NCBI GenBank assembly: GCA_010094045.1
Contig: ML986790.1
Coordinates: 22,615 to 79,262 of the forward strand
Reading direction: 5' to 3'
Length of the DNA stretch: 56,648 nucleotides
Origin: Lojkania enalia
Taxonomy: Eukaryota > Ascomycota > Dothideomycetes > Pleosporales
Shown here: positions 1-12,400 of the stretch, in pieces
Layout of the letters: the number at the start of each line of letters is the position of its first letter
How positions within the stretch are numbered: position 1 is the stretch's first letter
Notes under the pieces: model-generated
The model's input: only the letters and a program-made list of their open reading frames with translations
Databases searched by the model: none
What the model was told of the DNA's origin: nothing
Program-made: the position numbers and the translations under genes

Positions 1-590
1 AACTTTTAAAGCTTGCTTTATTAGTATAGCTATTAGAGGATCCGTATCCTAATCTAAGTAGTTCTTCTACCTATAGGATAAGATTCTCCCTAGCTTAAGG
101 ATACTAAACCTTAGCTTTAAGCTCATATAGAAAGGCTCTTTTAATACTATAGTTGCCTACTTAATAGCCTATAATATAAAAAGGAGGAGTATTTCTAACC
201 TTTTAAAATAAACTATTAGCTTATAGGTTGCAGCTAAAATAAATTTAGATCGGTACTAGAAGACTTCTAAGAGTTTATCTAAAGTAACCTATAATTTAAT
301 ACTACCCTAATCTACTCTAGTATTAATACCTCGTTCTACTACGATCGCTTTTTAACTACCTAGTAAAACTCCTGCACCTAAAAGATATACTACTCTAGAT
401 AATTACTATAACTATAGTAAACTAAAATACTTTATAAACGAATATATAGTCTTTAAAGTATAAGAGATAGAGGTTAAATAAGAGAAGATTAAGGAAGAAG
501 AGTTCTTAGACGTAAGTAAGTACTATCTAGATAGTTCTCGGGTGGGAAATAGAGACGCCTAGAAAAACTCTCTATCCTAGGCTTAAGTAA
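1..590 (+). pseudogene. A1 gag relic with CCHC zinc knuckle
   Basis: C-terminal part of the nucleocapsid polyprotein. At 401-460 the frame reads NYYNYSKLKYFINEY, a Cys-x2-Cys-x4-His-x4-Cys knuckle in which the cysteines have become Tyr (TGY to TAY) and His has become Tyr (CAC to TAC), both RIP-type changes. The preceding sequence matches the gag segment of A2 (14447-14846) base for base apart from transitions. The start is outside the window, and the boundary with protease is approximate. Not functional. Confidence 0.75.
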
Positions 591-3500
591 GTATAATTTA
601 TCAAATATCGATTTATCGCATTTATTTAGAGGAAAATACTTCTAAATCCCTACTGTTCTATATTTAAAAGGCGTTAGTATACAACTAAACACCCTTATTA
701 ATACTAGCGCCTAAGGCTTCTTATTCCTTAATTCTACGGTAGCTAGATTACTCTTCTAAGCCCTATATATATTAGTATAGTACTTACCCTTTAAAATTAC
801 TATTAAAGGTTTTTAAGACCGAATCTAAACTCTAGTTAATTAGTATATCTACTTATACCTACAAATTAATAGAAGAACTATCTAAAACTATCTATTTATT
901 ATTATAAATCTAGGTACTTAGGATTATATTATTAGTATTAAATAGTTATGTTATTTTTAACTCTAGCTAGATATAGATAAAAATCGGATTATATAGCCCT
1001 CTAAGTATCCTACTACTTATAATCCTTTACCTCCTCTTCTTATACAATTAACTCAGCTAGTATATAATAAGGAGGTAGAGCTAGATATCTAGTAACGCGA
1101 CGCTCTATAGGAAAAGGACTAGTATTAGTAGTTCTACAGTTTAACTATCTATTATATTAAGGGTCTACTAAGACTGCTAAAACTATATTAGTCTCTTATA
1201 ACTTATAGTCTAAATAAGCTTAGAGCTCCTGTACGCCCGTATATAATAAAGTCCGAACCCAATCCGAAGAAAGTCCGTTCTTCTATTATCGCTCTTATTT
1301 TAGCTAATACTTTCTACTTTAATATAAAGAGGAAAGAGAACGAGTTTTTCTCTACATCTCTATACAAAATCGAGCGGCTAATCAAAGATAAGCAAGCCCT
1401 AGAGCTAGAAGATAAGACTAAAAATAAAGTACTAGTAAATCTCTAATTACCATCTAAATACTATAGGTATTAAGATATATTTAGTAAAACTGCAGCTTAT
1501 TAATTACTAGAATACCGCCCTTATAATTATAAGATTATTCTTATAGAACCTCTCCCTAATAGTTATAGCCCGTTATATAAGTAGAATATTAAGGAGCTGG
1601 AGGTAACTAAGAAGTATATTATAGATAATCTACGATATAGGTATATTAAGTAGAGTTAGAGCCCTTTCGCATCTCTAATCCTTTATATCTACAAACCTAA
1701 TAGTAACCTATATATTTATATAGATTATTGTAAATTTAATATTCTTACCTATAAGAACGTATATCTAATACTATATATAGATAAACTCTTGTTTAGGCCT
1801 ACTAAGGTAGTAATTTTTACTAAGTTTAACATTTGCGCAGCCTTTAATAAGATTAGAATAAACCCTAGTTCTAAAGAATATACTACCTTTTAGACTTAAT
1901 ATAGAACCTATAAGTATAAAGTTCTACCTTTTAAATTATATAACAGCCTAACAACTTACTAGTACTATATAAATAATATACTAATTAACTATTTAGATAA
2001 TATTCTTATCTACTCTAAAAATAAGGCGATATACGCTATCTATATTAAGTTCTTAAGAGATTACGTTAAGTAGAGTTATAAGTTAATATTAAGAAGAGTA
2101 AATTCTATATTACCCGAACTAAATACCTTAGCTATATCCTCTTAAATAAAGGTTTTAAGGTTGATCTAGAGAAGGTGGAAGCACTATACAACTAGTAGTT
2201 ACCTACTACTATAATAGGTGTAAAATCCTTCTTAGGTTTTACTAGATTCTACTAATAGTTTATACCGGAATTCTCGCATATTATAAAGCTAATTATTATA
2301 CTATAGAGCCCTATAACCTCTTTTATATAGACTTTAGAATATAATATTACCTTTAAGAAATTAAAGTCAGCCCTATTAAGTATACCTACACTCTACTACT
2401 TTAACCCTACATTAGAAATAAAAATAGAAACTAATACCTCTAATAGAGTAGTTATAGGAATACTATTATAGAAATATCCTAACGGAAAATAGTACCCTAT
2501 AGTATTCTATAGTAAGGTTCTATCCGGTTTAAAACTAAACTAAAAGATTTATAATAAGAAACTATTCGCAATTATTACTACGTTTAAGTAATAGAGGGTA
2601 GAACTTACTTTAGTAGCTACTAGGACTCTAGTATATACTAATTATCGCTTACTCGAATATTTTATAACTATAAAAGTACTTAATACTTATTAAGTTTGTT
2701 AGACCGAGGAATTAGCTTAGTATTAGTTCTAAATTGAGTATACTCTAGACAAGAATAATATTAGAGTAGATATCCTTAATTATTGTAAATAAGATATAGA
2801 AAACTTGAAAATAGCTTAAACTAATAACCGGTTAAGAGTCCTATTTAGACCGTATTAACTTCACCCCCGAATTAATACCGAATTAGCTTAGTCCTATATT
2901 ACCTAAATAATAACTTAAGCGGCTATACTAAATATTATTAAAGGTTAGGAGCAGGTTATATTACTAGATTCTCTAGAGTTAATCGACGTATTACTATAAG
3001 AAAACCGAGCCTCCTTCGCGTAGGAACATATACTTTTACCCTATAAGTATTAGATAGAGAATAGACTACTCCTCTATAATAATTACTTATATATCCTATT
3101 AGATTTAGACCTTTATATACGACTTATATAAGAGGCTTATAACTAAGTATCCTCCGTATACCTAAGTACTACTAAAACCTATTAGTTACTATCCTAGAAG
3201 TACTACTAGAAGGGTATAGAGGCTACTTATAAATAATATATACGGAATTATATCCTATACTATAAAGCTTATCTAATATAAATCTAAACCCTAGGTTTTA
3301 TCCACCTACTTTCTATATTAAATTAACTAATATAGTATTTATATATTAACTTTAAGAATTTCCCTATAAATAAGTCCGGATACAATTAGATTATAGTAGT
3401 AATTAATTGCCTGTCTAAACAAGCTGTATCTATTCCCTACTATTATATAATTAACGCACGGGGAATAGCTAAATTATTTATTTAATGGGTATACCGCTTT

Positions 3501-4500
3501 AGCTATACGTTTAAAACTATTATTTTAGACTAAAGATCTTAGTTTATATCTAGTTTCTAGTCCGAATTCTGCTATATCTTAGGCGTAAAGATTAAACTAT
3601 CTACTACTTATTATAAAGAGACTAACAGATAGATAGAGATTATAAACAAGTATATTAATTAGAGACTACGCTCTTTCGTATCCTTCTACTAGAACAACTA
3701 GAGTTTTCTATTATCTATAATCGACTGAGTATAAGTAACTCTACTCTATATAACTATTAGAATATCCCCGTATTAGATCCTATACGGATTTAAGCCCTGT
3801 TAGAGTTAGGATTAGAAATATTCTATTAATTCTATTACTATAATAGATAAATTAAATTATAAGAATACTTTAACTCTAGCGACTCGCATATATACAGCCT
3901 AGAAAACCGTAAAGGCTAATATTAAGAAAGCTTAAGATTGTATATAATCTATTATTAACTATTACTAGTAACCGATTAATTAGTAGATTAGTAATATAGT
4001 CTACCTAAATACTAAGAACCTTACGGTCTAGAGACCAAGCTGAAAGCTATCCGATTAATAGAAGGGCCTTTTTAAAGTACTAGAATAGGTTGGAAACTTA
4101 TACTATCTATAACTACCCCTAGGGTTGAGAATATATAATATCTTCACACTAAACCTACTATATAAAAACCTCTAAGACCCTCTACTAGGGTAAAAAGCTC
4201 CGAAACTACCCGCTATCGCTATTAAGGAGGTAGAAGAGTAGGAGGTTAAGGAAATACTGGCTAGTAAGCTATATCGCAAGACCCTTAAATACCGTATAAA
4301 ATAGGTAGGATACGATTCTAACCCAGTCTAGTATAAAGCCTTAAATTTTATAGGTTCGTTTTATAAGCTAAGAGCTTTTTATAATAAGTATCCGAATTAG
4401 CTAGGACCTCTAAAGACTCTAACTAAATAGATTAAGGTATACGAGAATAGTATAGAAAATATAGATTACCTAATAGACGATAATATATAAGAGTTGAGTA
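591..4500 (+). pseudogene. A1 pol relic: protease, RT, RNase H, integrase, chromodomain
   Basis: Retroelement polyprotein. The protease active site is seen as LINTSA at 693-712 (Asp of DTG/DSG now Asn). RT spans about 1640-2130; the catalytic Y-[LI]-D-D box is damaged by a 24-base deletion relative to A2, leaving NYLDNILIYS. Integrase is about 3360-3960, with the third acidic residue still present in YKETN near 3620. A chromodomain follows at about 4213-4395 (pattern EVKEILASKLYRKTLKYRIK, then VGYDSN), the module that tethers chromoviruses to heterochromatin. Stops are almost all TAG/TAA at former Gln or Trp codons. Ends before 4500. Confidence 0.88.
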
Positions 4501-4559
4501 GTAGATTTAAAAACTAAAGTATAGGCCTAAAATTACTCCTCTATAAAATTCAGAGGGTC

Positions 4560-5030
4560 TAATAGTAGGCTATTAGATACCTCCCTAGTCCTTTCCTCCT
4601 CTACCCTCCTTCTCCTTCTTTCCCTCCGGACTCCCCCCAAACCTCCCCTACCTTATTTTTAGCTGCCTAAGAGTGCTATAATATTAGCTTAAAGACTAGA
4701 TATTAAAGCCTCTAGAGCTAAAACCTAATAGAGTAACTTAGTACTCTAGTAGAATAAAGCCACCTAGATACTAGCCGTAGAAAGGCTATCTTTCTAACTC
4801 TTTACAACCTAGGCTATAAGTGCTAGACTGTAAATAGACTCTAAAATAGTCTTAAAGGCTACCTTTTTATCCTCCTTATCTCCTATGTATTAGACTACTA
4901 CCTACAGTTTAAGATAGCCCCGGAGGACCAGAAACTCCTTCTTACAATAGGAGAGGATCTATAAGTACGTTAGTAGTAAGTACTCTACTAGTATTAGATG
5001 CGATTTATATAGGGTTATACTTTTTATTTT
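4560..5030 (-). pseudogene. possible antisense reading frame in the 3' region of A1
   Basis: Between the chromodomain and the polypurine tract family A has about 1 kb that does not belong to pol. Read on the minus strand one frame gives a continuous-looking, Ala/Leu/Ser/Val-rich product (for example DKEDKKVAFKTILES), broken only by TAG/TAA that could be mutated Gln/Trp codons. The same frame appears in A2 (19050-19495) and A3 (48025-48490). I do not recognise a domain. It could be a real antisense ORF, as some Gypsy elements carry, or chance openness of an AT-rich strand. Confidence 0.3.
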
Positions 5031-5580
5031 ATAAGGTATAATACTCGCATTTTTTTAATCTTAGAGACTAAAAGATAAATATTATATACCGCCCGCGGGC
5101 GAGCGCGCGCGTAGTCTAAAGGTAGATAATTTAAAAGGCTTCTAAAGAAGCTTTAAGAAGCGGGCGGAGTAGTATATTAATTAATTTTTTCTATAAGGTG
5201 TTAGTAATACTTTAATAATTAATAGTACTAGGGACGCGCAACGATATATATAGAGTAGAAGTTATTATTTAGTTAAGGAAGCTTAGCTAACAGCAACCTA
5301 ATAATATACTAAGGCTAGTAAACGCTTGTTACTATACGCGACGAAATTGTAATATTAATAAACTATTATAATAGTAGTTACCAGCCGATATACAGGTTAA
5401 TTATACTTACTATAAAAACCTTACTTAATATTATATTAATAAACGCATCTCTATAAGTAACTGCATATATTAGTTCTTACTAGTAAATACCTCCTTAAAG
5501 AAATTTCTTTATACTAGAACCTATCTGTAATAGCCCTAATTCCCTCCCAAACTAGTGTAGATAGGGACTATCAGCCTATA

Positions 5581-5593
5581 AGGAGGGGGGTAG
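5581..5593 (+). other. A1 polypurine tract
   Basis: AGGAGGGGGGTAG lies directly against the 3' LTR. It is the expected plus-strand primer of reverse transcription and is matched at 20053-20066 in A2 and, inverted, at 47462-47476 in A3. Confidence 0.85.
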
Positions 5594-5872
5594 TATAATA
5601 ATACAAAGAAATTGTTCTATAAAAAGCTTTATATATAACCTTATCCTAAAGCTTTTCGCTTATCTTATCCTACCCCCAGTTCTACCCCTTTTCCCTTCCG
5701 TATATAGTTGTACACTCCCTTATAAATAGCTTAGTAGTTCTTCTATATCCTTTTATATAAGGCCTATAGGTGTTAATAGAATTTCTAGGTCCCTAAACCC
5801 CTACGTACTCCTATATACCTCTAAGTAGATTCGTGCCGCATTCGGACCTATTATCTTACCTACACCATTATA
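5594..5872 (+). repeat. A1 3' LTR (279 bp)
   Basis: Aligns end to end with both LTRs of A2. It begins TATAATAATACAAAG (mutated from the TGTAACGATGCAAAG start seen in A2) and ends ...ACACCATTATA (A2: ...ACGCCAATACA), so the TG...CA ends have both become TA. Same 279-bp length as the A2 LTRs. Confidence 0.92.
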
Positions 5873-6521
5873 TTAGTCCTATTTCTTACTTACTATTAAC
5901 TATTCCTTATATTCCTTTAAGACTTTTAAGAAGGCTATTCTAAGTCTTCTTTAAGCTTCTTATCTATTTATCTACTAGAATTAGCTATTCCTATTATTAT
6001 ATTAACTTATTCTATATTCTTATAAATATAGTTGTTATACCTACCTCCGAAAAGGTAGCTTTACTAGTTAATCCCAACATTCTACTTATATAAGTTTTCT
6101 ACGTTACTTACTAAAGGTATCTCTTTTCTTATAATTAGGGTAGTTTAACTAGTCTTACTTCTTCTAGCTTTATAAGGGTAGTTAAAGTATAACAGCCTCT
6201 AATTAGCTAGGTATAGGATAGGGTAATAACTAAGAGTAATTATATATTATAAGAGATTATTCTTATAGACTTATAATAGAAGTATATAAGTAGAGTATAT
6301 AAAAAATATTTAATTTAACTATAAAGAGTTATAAAAGGTTAGAGTTATAAAGTTATTAAATATAATTTAATTCCCTTACTATTTCTTCTTACTTAGTTAC
6401 TTAATTAACTAAACTACTAAATATATTATATATCTTATATTAGTCTTATTCTTTTAGCTATATAGAATTCTAGATTTTAATTAAGTCTAGTACAGGGATT
6501 CCTATAGGGGCTTCTATAATA
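5873..6521 (-). mobile_element. Gypsy family C, piece C1 (5' LTR and start of gag)
   Basis: Matches 38815-39489 (C4) in the same orientation and 25760-26410 (C3) in the opposite one. From right to left it holds the 5' LTR (6188-6521), the leader and the first part of gag, then is cut by A1 at 5872. The remainder should lie to the left of A1, outside the window. The right edge abuts the helicase relic. Confidence 0.85.
6188..6521 (-). repeat. C1 5' LTR (334 bp, reverse orientation)
   Basis: Its inner edge TATAACAGCCTC and outer edge TTCTATAATA correspond to the ends of the 368-bp C2 and C4 LTRs and the 367-bp C3 LTR. The shorter length comes mainly from fewer copies of the internal TTAGTTACTTAATTAACTAA-like repeat. 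Confidence 0.83.
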
Positions 6522-7207
6522 TATTACTAGAGGATATTAAGAACTATCTCTACTATTTACTTAAATACTATATTCTAATATATAAGAAATATATAACTAC
6601 TATATTAAATATTAATATATATTTATAGTATTATTATAGTATAATAATAGAGTAGAAGAGAGTAATTATTAAATATACTTATTAGTAGCTAATTAGACTA
6701 GTAAAAAACGTCTGACTACCTATACTATTTAGGTAACTAATATTAGAATTAGAAAAGCTATTAAATAGATTCTAGTATAAATAATCTAAATACTATATTA
6801 CTACTAATATTAATACGCTATATATATATTTAAAGATAAAGTATAAATAGATATAAATAAATAATAAAAGTAAGCTCTATTAGAAGATTAAGGTATAGAT
6901 ATTTTTTTAAGCTAGTAGGCTATAGTAATATTTTATTATTATATAAGTAGCTATAATTATAAACTAGTTATTTTCTATATAAAAGCTAATATTATATATA
7001 ATTAGTTAGCTAGGTTTAAATTTATAAAGTAGAGAAAAGAAAAAAAAGTATAGGTTATAGATATAGAGGTAATAAAGACTAATAAGATTTAGTAGTTTAA
7101 GTAGATAGAGTAGTTAAAATATCTAGTAAAGTAGAATTAAATATATCTTATATATTAGATTTAGCTACCTAACTAAAATAAGATAAAACTTTAGTAAGTA
7201 GTAAAGT
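6522..7207 (+). pseudogene. TLH-type RecQ helicase relic, N-terminal part (piece 1 of 3)
   Basis: Continuous with piece 2 once the 528-bp insertion at 7208-7735 and one AAAGT copy are taken out. Only the frame leading into piece 2 is recognisable (a Lys/Gln-rich helical stretch ending near 7207); no zinc finger or other domain could be identified. The true start is unknown and may have been removed by the C1 junction at 6521. Assignment rests on contiguity with pieces 2 and 3 rather than on motifs here. Confidence 0.5.
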
Positions 7208-7308
7208 TGTTAGAAGTACGGCTCTACACTATTACGCTACTACAACTAAAAGGTACAAATAATTGATATTACTAATTATAGGTGTAGAATAGTATATATA
7301 CCCTTATA
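7208..7308. repeat. TRIM-like element, left terminal direct repeat
   Basis: 101 bp from TGTTAGAAGTACGG to ACCCTTATA. Differs from the right repeat only by RIP-type transitions (for example ACAAATAATTG against ATAAATGATTA). Confidence 0.88.
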
Positions 7309-7634
7309 TTATCTCCCTTCTTAGCAGCGTACGCCCCGGACGCTCTAAGAGATGCGATATATAAAGGTAGATACTAAGACTTCTAGCTCTACTAGACCGA
7401 CCCTCTAGTTATTTCTAGCTACCTTTTAGACACGCCTATACGGATATACTTATACGCCCGTACCTATATATATACTAAACCTTCTAGTAACTCTTAGTAT
7501 AGCACCTAAAAAGGCCGCCTTACGCTTTAGCTTTATAAAAAGCTTATTAGACTAAACTAGCTCTCGTGCGAATTAAACCTATAACCCTATAGTACCGCCT
7601 ATTAACCCTGCACGCCAGGTGATATTAATTATAA

Positions 7635-7735
7635 TATTAGAAGTACGGCTCTATACTACTATACTACTGCAACTAAAAGGTATAAATGATTAATATTGCT
7701 GATTATAGGTGTAGAATAGTATATATACCCTTATA
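7635..7735. repeat. TRIM-like element, right terminal direct repeat
   Basis: 101 bp from TATTAGAAGTACGG to ACCCTTATA, followed directly by the second AAAGT. Confidence 0.88.
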
Positions 7736-7740
7736 AAAGT

Positions 7741-9242
7741 TAGTTAAACTATTAGTTAAGTAGAGTATTAGAGAATTATTATTACTTATCTAAGAGATAA
7801 GATAGTAGTTTAAAAATATTTAGTAATATAAGGTAGATAAGTATCTACTTACTTAACTATAGAACTTTAAGAATTAGGTAGTATACGCTAGCTATATTAT
7901 TAAGTTCGTCTACTACTTTCTCTATATTATTACTAATAAAAAAGTTTAAGCTATATAGTTTAGCTATAATAATAATGGTAATAATAGTAATAATAATAGT
8001 AATAATAGTAATAATAATAGTATAATATTAGATAATAGCGTAAGTTTTAAATTTAGTAGAACTAGAAATAGTACTAATAGTAATAATAATACTAATAGCA
8101 GCCTCTATTATAGATACTATAAGAAGAAAGAAATAGATTAGATAGAAGACGCGCGTAAACTATTCTATTAGTAAGATAAGTAGAAGGAACTAGTAATAGT
8201 ACTATAGATTATATTAAATAGGGATAGTAAAAATACTTAGCTTAAAATACTACTAGATATACTTATATTATTTATTTTTTAATTAATAGGTAATTAGCTA
8301 TTTAGTAGTAGACTTATCTATTTTCCTATTATACTAGAGATTAATATTAAAATAAACTACTTATATATAGTAAAAAACTATTTATATATACTAGCTAGTA
8401 TAGTATATTATATATATGTATTAAGTATAGAGAAGTTACTTCTAGTAGTAGAGTATAATAAATAGATAGATAAGAACTAGAAGTATTTTCTACTTATATA
8501 GTAGAAGTTTCTAGCTAATAGATTATTTAGTCTAATAAGTAAGATATTTAGTTTACTAATATATAAAAAGTTTATTATACTAATAGCTAGTAATTTAGAT
8601 AATACTTACTAGTTAAAAAATAAGAAGATATTTTATTTTAATAGCTAGCTAATCTATATTAACTAGTTTTATAAAATAGCGTAAAATATAATAGCTAAGG
8701 TAGAGGAGATACTCTAATAGAAGCTATATTAGATAGCTAGAGCTAAGGACTAGTTTACTATCTAACTAGAATAGTTTATTAATAATATTATATTTATATA
8801 GTAGAGTATATTTTTTATCTATTATTATAATAATTAACTTAATAATAGATTTAAGTAAATACTTACTTAGGCTAGATAGATAGAAGCTAGTTAGTAGCTT
8901 TAGTTAAGAGACAGCTTATAGAATAAATAGTAAGTAAAGTAGTATTTATAAGAGGTAGATTACTTCTTAGAACTACTAATAATTAATATATATATAACTT
9001 TAAAATTCTTTAAATAAAGGTTAGAAATTATAATAATATAATATTTTAATAAAATACTATAAGACTATAATATCTTTATAGTAGTTAGATAGATTATAAT
9101 AGTAGTCTACTATTATAAATTATAATTCTAGTAGGATAAGCTGAAAATAGTACTATACTTTCTACTACTATAGTTAGAGTAGGTAATAGTAGTATATTTA
9201 GCTTATATATAGCTATTTTAAGAATATCTAAATATTAAAGTA
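7741..9242 (+). pseudogene. TLH-type RecQ helicase relic, N-terminal domain (piece 2 of 3)
   Basis: The region N-terminal to the helicase in telomere-linked helicases (family annotated in fungi as DUF3505-containing). About 7966-8110 encodes an Asn/Ser-rich linker (NNNGNNSNNNSNNSNNNS). After it a long helical frame runs to 9242 with TAG/TAA stops at Gln/Trp sites; near the end are QDYNIFIVV-like and KLKIVPYFLL-like stretches that resemble, from memory of the family, the segment before the helicase core. B1 is inserted at 9243 and the frame resumes at 21948. The family assignment depends on the helicase motifs in piece 3. Confidence 0.68.
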
Positions 9243-9444
9243 TAAGAAGGTCTAAGAATATAATAGAATTAGATATAATAAGAATCTATTATTATTAAAG
9301 CTAGAGAAAGAGAAAAGAAGGTATATAGTAGTAAGATATATATTATTTACTTACTTTAATCTAGGCAGGTATAGGGTTGTATAAGAGCAACTACTATTAT
9401 AGTATTATAGAAACGGGACTGAGCTATAGGCTAGAACCTTTATA
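9243..9444 (-). repeat. B1 3' LTR (202 bp)
   Basis: Plus-strand ends TAAGAAGG and CCTTTATA, mutated from TG...CA. Same length as the other three B LTRs (21741-21942, 27761-27962, 33063-33264). Confidence 0.92.
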
Positions 9445-9447
9445 ATA

Positions 9448-9475
9448 TTCCCCTCCTCCTCTTCCTCTTCCTCTA
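9448..9475 (-). other. B1 polypurine tract (minus strand)
   Basis: A run of C and T (TTCCCCTCCTCCTCTTCC and onward) beside the left LTR reads as a long purine tract on the minus strand. The B2 counterpart begins at about 27966. Confidence 0.75.
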
Positions 9476-9479
9476 GTAC

Positions 9480-12400
9480 TAAGTTATACGGATAAATAGT
9501 TCTTTAGTAAAATTCCGCCCTATATCCTGTTCGAATTCTCCTAGAGCGATTATATCTTTATAGTCGCTCTAGTCGTTTTATAAGAGTATAGTATAACTAG
9601 TCTACTTATAAAGGAACTGCTATTTTAGGCTACCTTCTCTCTTACTAATCACTCGTATGTCTTGGATTTTCTTAAGCTTCTATTTATCTTTATTTCTAAC
9701 GCTAATTAGCGTTAGTTAATATTTGTTCTATATTTAACTTAGTAATAAGTCTTAAGTAATAGGGTGAAGTAGCGTTATATAGAAGATATTATAAATTTCT
9801 AATAGGATATTTAGTCGATATATATTTCGTCTAACAGTCTTAATAACTATATATTATTAATAGAGCTTATAGAGCTTCTTTTTCTTTATAAAGTCTATTT
9901 TAATATTATATATATTAAACTAAACTTTATCCCTTAATTAGTATTATAATATAGGATCCCTTATATAATTATAAATTTTTTACTACTACTATTATATATA
10001 AGCTATTATTACTTATATAAATTCGACGTAGTCTTTTAGTTTACTAATAATCTATTTTACTATATAAATAGAGTCTCTAGGCTACTCTATTAATAGCTTC
10101 TCTTCTAGTTATATAGACTCTCCTAAGTTTAGGTAATAGCTATAAGTAAGAAAGAATAGGCTAACTCCTGTAAAGGAAGTATTCCTGGTACTAATAGTAA
10201 TCTAAGCTAGTAGTAGCTATAGATTCTAGTTATTCTAGTAGTAGTTATAATAGTAGTAGAGAAGCTTTTTAAGTAGCTGATTTATACGCTCTATACTTCT
10301 GTCAGTCTCTAGATAGTATACTATTAATAGCCTTTACTTAATCTTAAGAATTCGGTAGACGCGTACCTATATACCTTATATAAACTACTCTCCTCTATTA
10401 GAGACTATTACTTATAGAAGCCTATAATATATTATAAAATACTCGATAAACTTATTAGCTAATATTTAGCTCTTAAGGTCTGGGACGGTAATAAAGAGTA
10501 CTTTTTTACTTAAACAATCTATAATAATAAGAATATATTTATTACTATATATAGTTTTTAGTAAGTTAATAATATAGTCTATTAAAATTTCTAACTATAC
10601 CCTCTTAGGGACTAGAAGAGAATATAGTAGGCCTTTTTTTCTAAAACGCTAAACTATATTTCTACTATAAGAGTAGCAATTTTATATAAAGCGTTTAATA
10701 TCCGCCGCTATTCTAGGCTAAAAGTAGTATTATAATATTAACCCGATTGTAATATTCTTATTAGAGTAGCTAGTTAAATAAGAGTTATAAGTCTTTTAGA
10801 TTAGCTTTATATAAAGTAACTTACTCTTAGAAACTTAAGCGTATTCTCTCTATATTAATCTATCTCCTAGGACTAAGAAGTTAAATAGGCTAATCTTAAG
10901 GTAATAGAGGGTTTCTAGAAGTATTCTCTCCCCTACTTTAGTAGTATAGAGAAGTATAGTATACGTCTTATCTTTTTCTTAGATATCTTACTATAAGGTT
11001 TCTATTAGTATTTACTACTCCTTATATAATGTCTTAGTTATAGACTCCCCTTTATCTATAGATTCCTCCTCTAATATAAAGTCTTCCGGGATAACTACCT
11101 CTATCTAATTGTTAGGAGTATTTTTAGTATACTAGTTTCTAGTTTATATAGAAGCTATATAAACCCTATCCTTAAAATTGGACGGTCTAAAAAGTTGGCT
11201 AATCCTTTTCTAGATCTACTTATTATTAGCTTCCTTTAGAAGATCCTAATTGTAATATAAGAGAGTATTAGCTAGAATATTAAGTCTACCTAGCTTATAT
11301 TTAAACTAGAAGTTAAACTAGATAAGAAATACTATCTACCTCGCCTAATATTTAAAGAACTTCTATACTTTAGTAAAGTATTTTAGGTTATAGTAATTTA
11401 TACGAACTGTAAAGTGCGTAAGTAGTTTTAAGAACTCCTCCTATTCCTTAAAGTATTATATAACTACTAGTAATTCCTTATTATAGATTAGGTAGTTATA
11501 CTCTATAAGAAGTATTTACTTTAATATAAAAGTAATAGGTTATAGAACTCCTTTATCGTTATATTATAAAAACGTGCCTCTAATATACTAGTTAGAGGTA
11601 TTATACTCTAGAATCGTTTCTCTTTTAAAGTTATATTAAGCTAATACTAGTACTTATATAAAGTATCGTTTTAGGTAATTAAAGGTGGTAAATACCTAAT
11701 TATTAAGTTAAAACTATTTCTTCTCTTATTTTCTTTAGGTAAGAGTTATTAGTAGAGTAACTACTTTAGAAAATTCTTTAATAAACTGGCGGTAGAAGTT
11801 TATAAAGCCTAAAAAGCTCTATATACTATAAACTAATATAGACGCTTTTTAGTCCTAGATTACCTTAACTTTCTATAGGTCTATTTAGATACTTTTTTCC
11901 GCATTAATAATAAAGCTAAGATATTTTATCGTACGGACCTTAAATTCGTACTTATTAATATTAAGTTAGAAGCTAGCATCTATCAGCTTTTAAAGAATTA
12001 CTTTAACGTAACGCTAATAGTTTTATAGAAAGCTGTCTGTGTATATAAAAATATTATCTAAGTATACTAAGATAAAGTTGCTTAAATACTCCTAGATTAT
12101 ACGATTAATATACTATTAGAAGGTACTTAGAGTATTTATAAAGCTAAAGGGTATAACTAGCTACTTATATAAACTATAATAGGTTGTAAATACTATCTTC
12201 TACTTATCTTCTTCTTTAATTCGGATCTTATTAAATATAGTAATAATATTAAGTTTTATAAACTACTTAGCTTAACTAATTTAATTTAGCGTTTCTTAGA
12301 TTAGAAATAGAGGGTAGTAGTCTTTCTATATAATAGCGTTTAGGGCGTAGTAGTTAATATAGAAGTAGAGGTTACCTCCTAGTTTTTATATAAACAGGAC

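Larger units (their letters stand above)
1..5872 (+). mobile_element. Gypsy family A, copy A1 (5' truncated by window edge)
   Basis: Position 1 aligns with position 14447 of the complete copy A2, so about 1.29 kb (5' LTR, leader, start of gag) lies outside the window. Order in the element is gag, protease, RT, RNase H, integrase, chromodomain, about 1 kb of 3' sequence, polypurine tract and 3' LTR. It differs from A2 mostly by C-to-T and G-to-A changes, plus a net 27-base shortening that includes a 24-base and a 4-base loss near 1995-2055. To the right, family C sequence (C1) starts directly after the LTR, so A1 is nested in a C element. All frames are closed by TAG/TAA; the copy is dead. Confidence 0.93.
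7208..7735. mobile_element. TRIM-like miniature LTR element (528 bp)
   Basis: Two 101-bp direct repeats (7208-7308 and 7635-7735) flank 326 bp of internal sequence with no coding potential, and the whole is bounded by a 5-bp target duplication AAAGT (7203-7207 and 7736-7740). Repeat ends are TG/TA...TATA, consistent with TG...CA after RIP. This fits a terminal-repeat retrotransposon in miniature. Next to the left repeat the minus strand is purine-rich (AAGAAGGGAGATAA, 7309-7322), which would serve as a polypurine tract if the element is on the minus strand; then TATATATAC falls just inside its LTR start as a possible TATA box. Mobilised, if at all, by a partner element not seen here. Confidence 0.82.

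Noticed and set aside
5091..5112. GC-rich spot as a possible CpG island or promoter
   Set aside because: It recurs at the same place in A2 (about 19565-19586) and is simply a part of the family A 3' region rich in CG, which RIP does not target.
7966..8040. (AATAATAGT)n-like stretch as an independent microsatellite
   Set aside because: It stays in frame with the helicase relic as an Asn/Ser-rich linker, so it is more simply explained as part of that gene.
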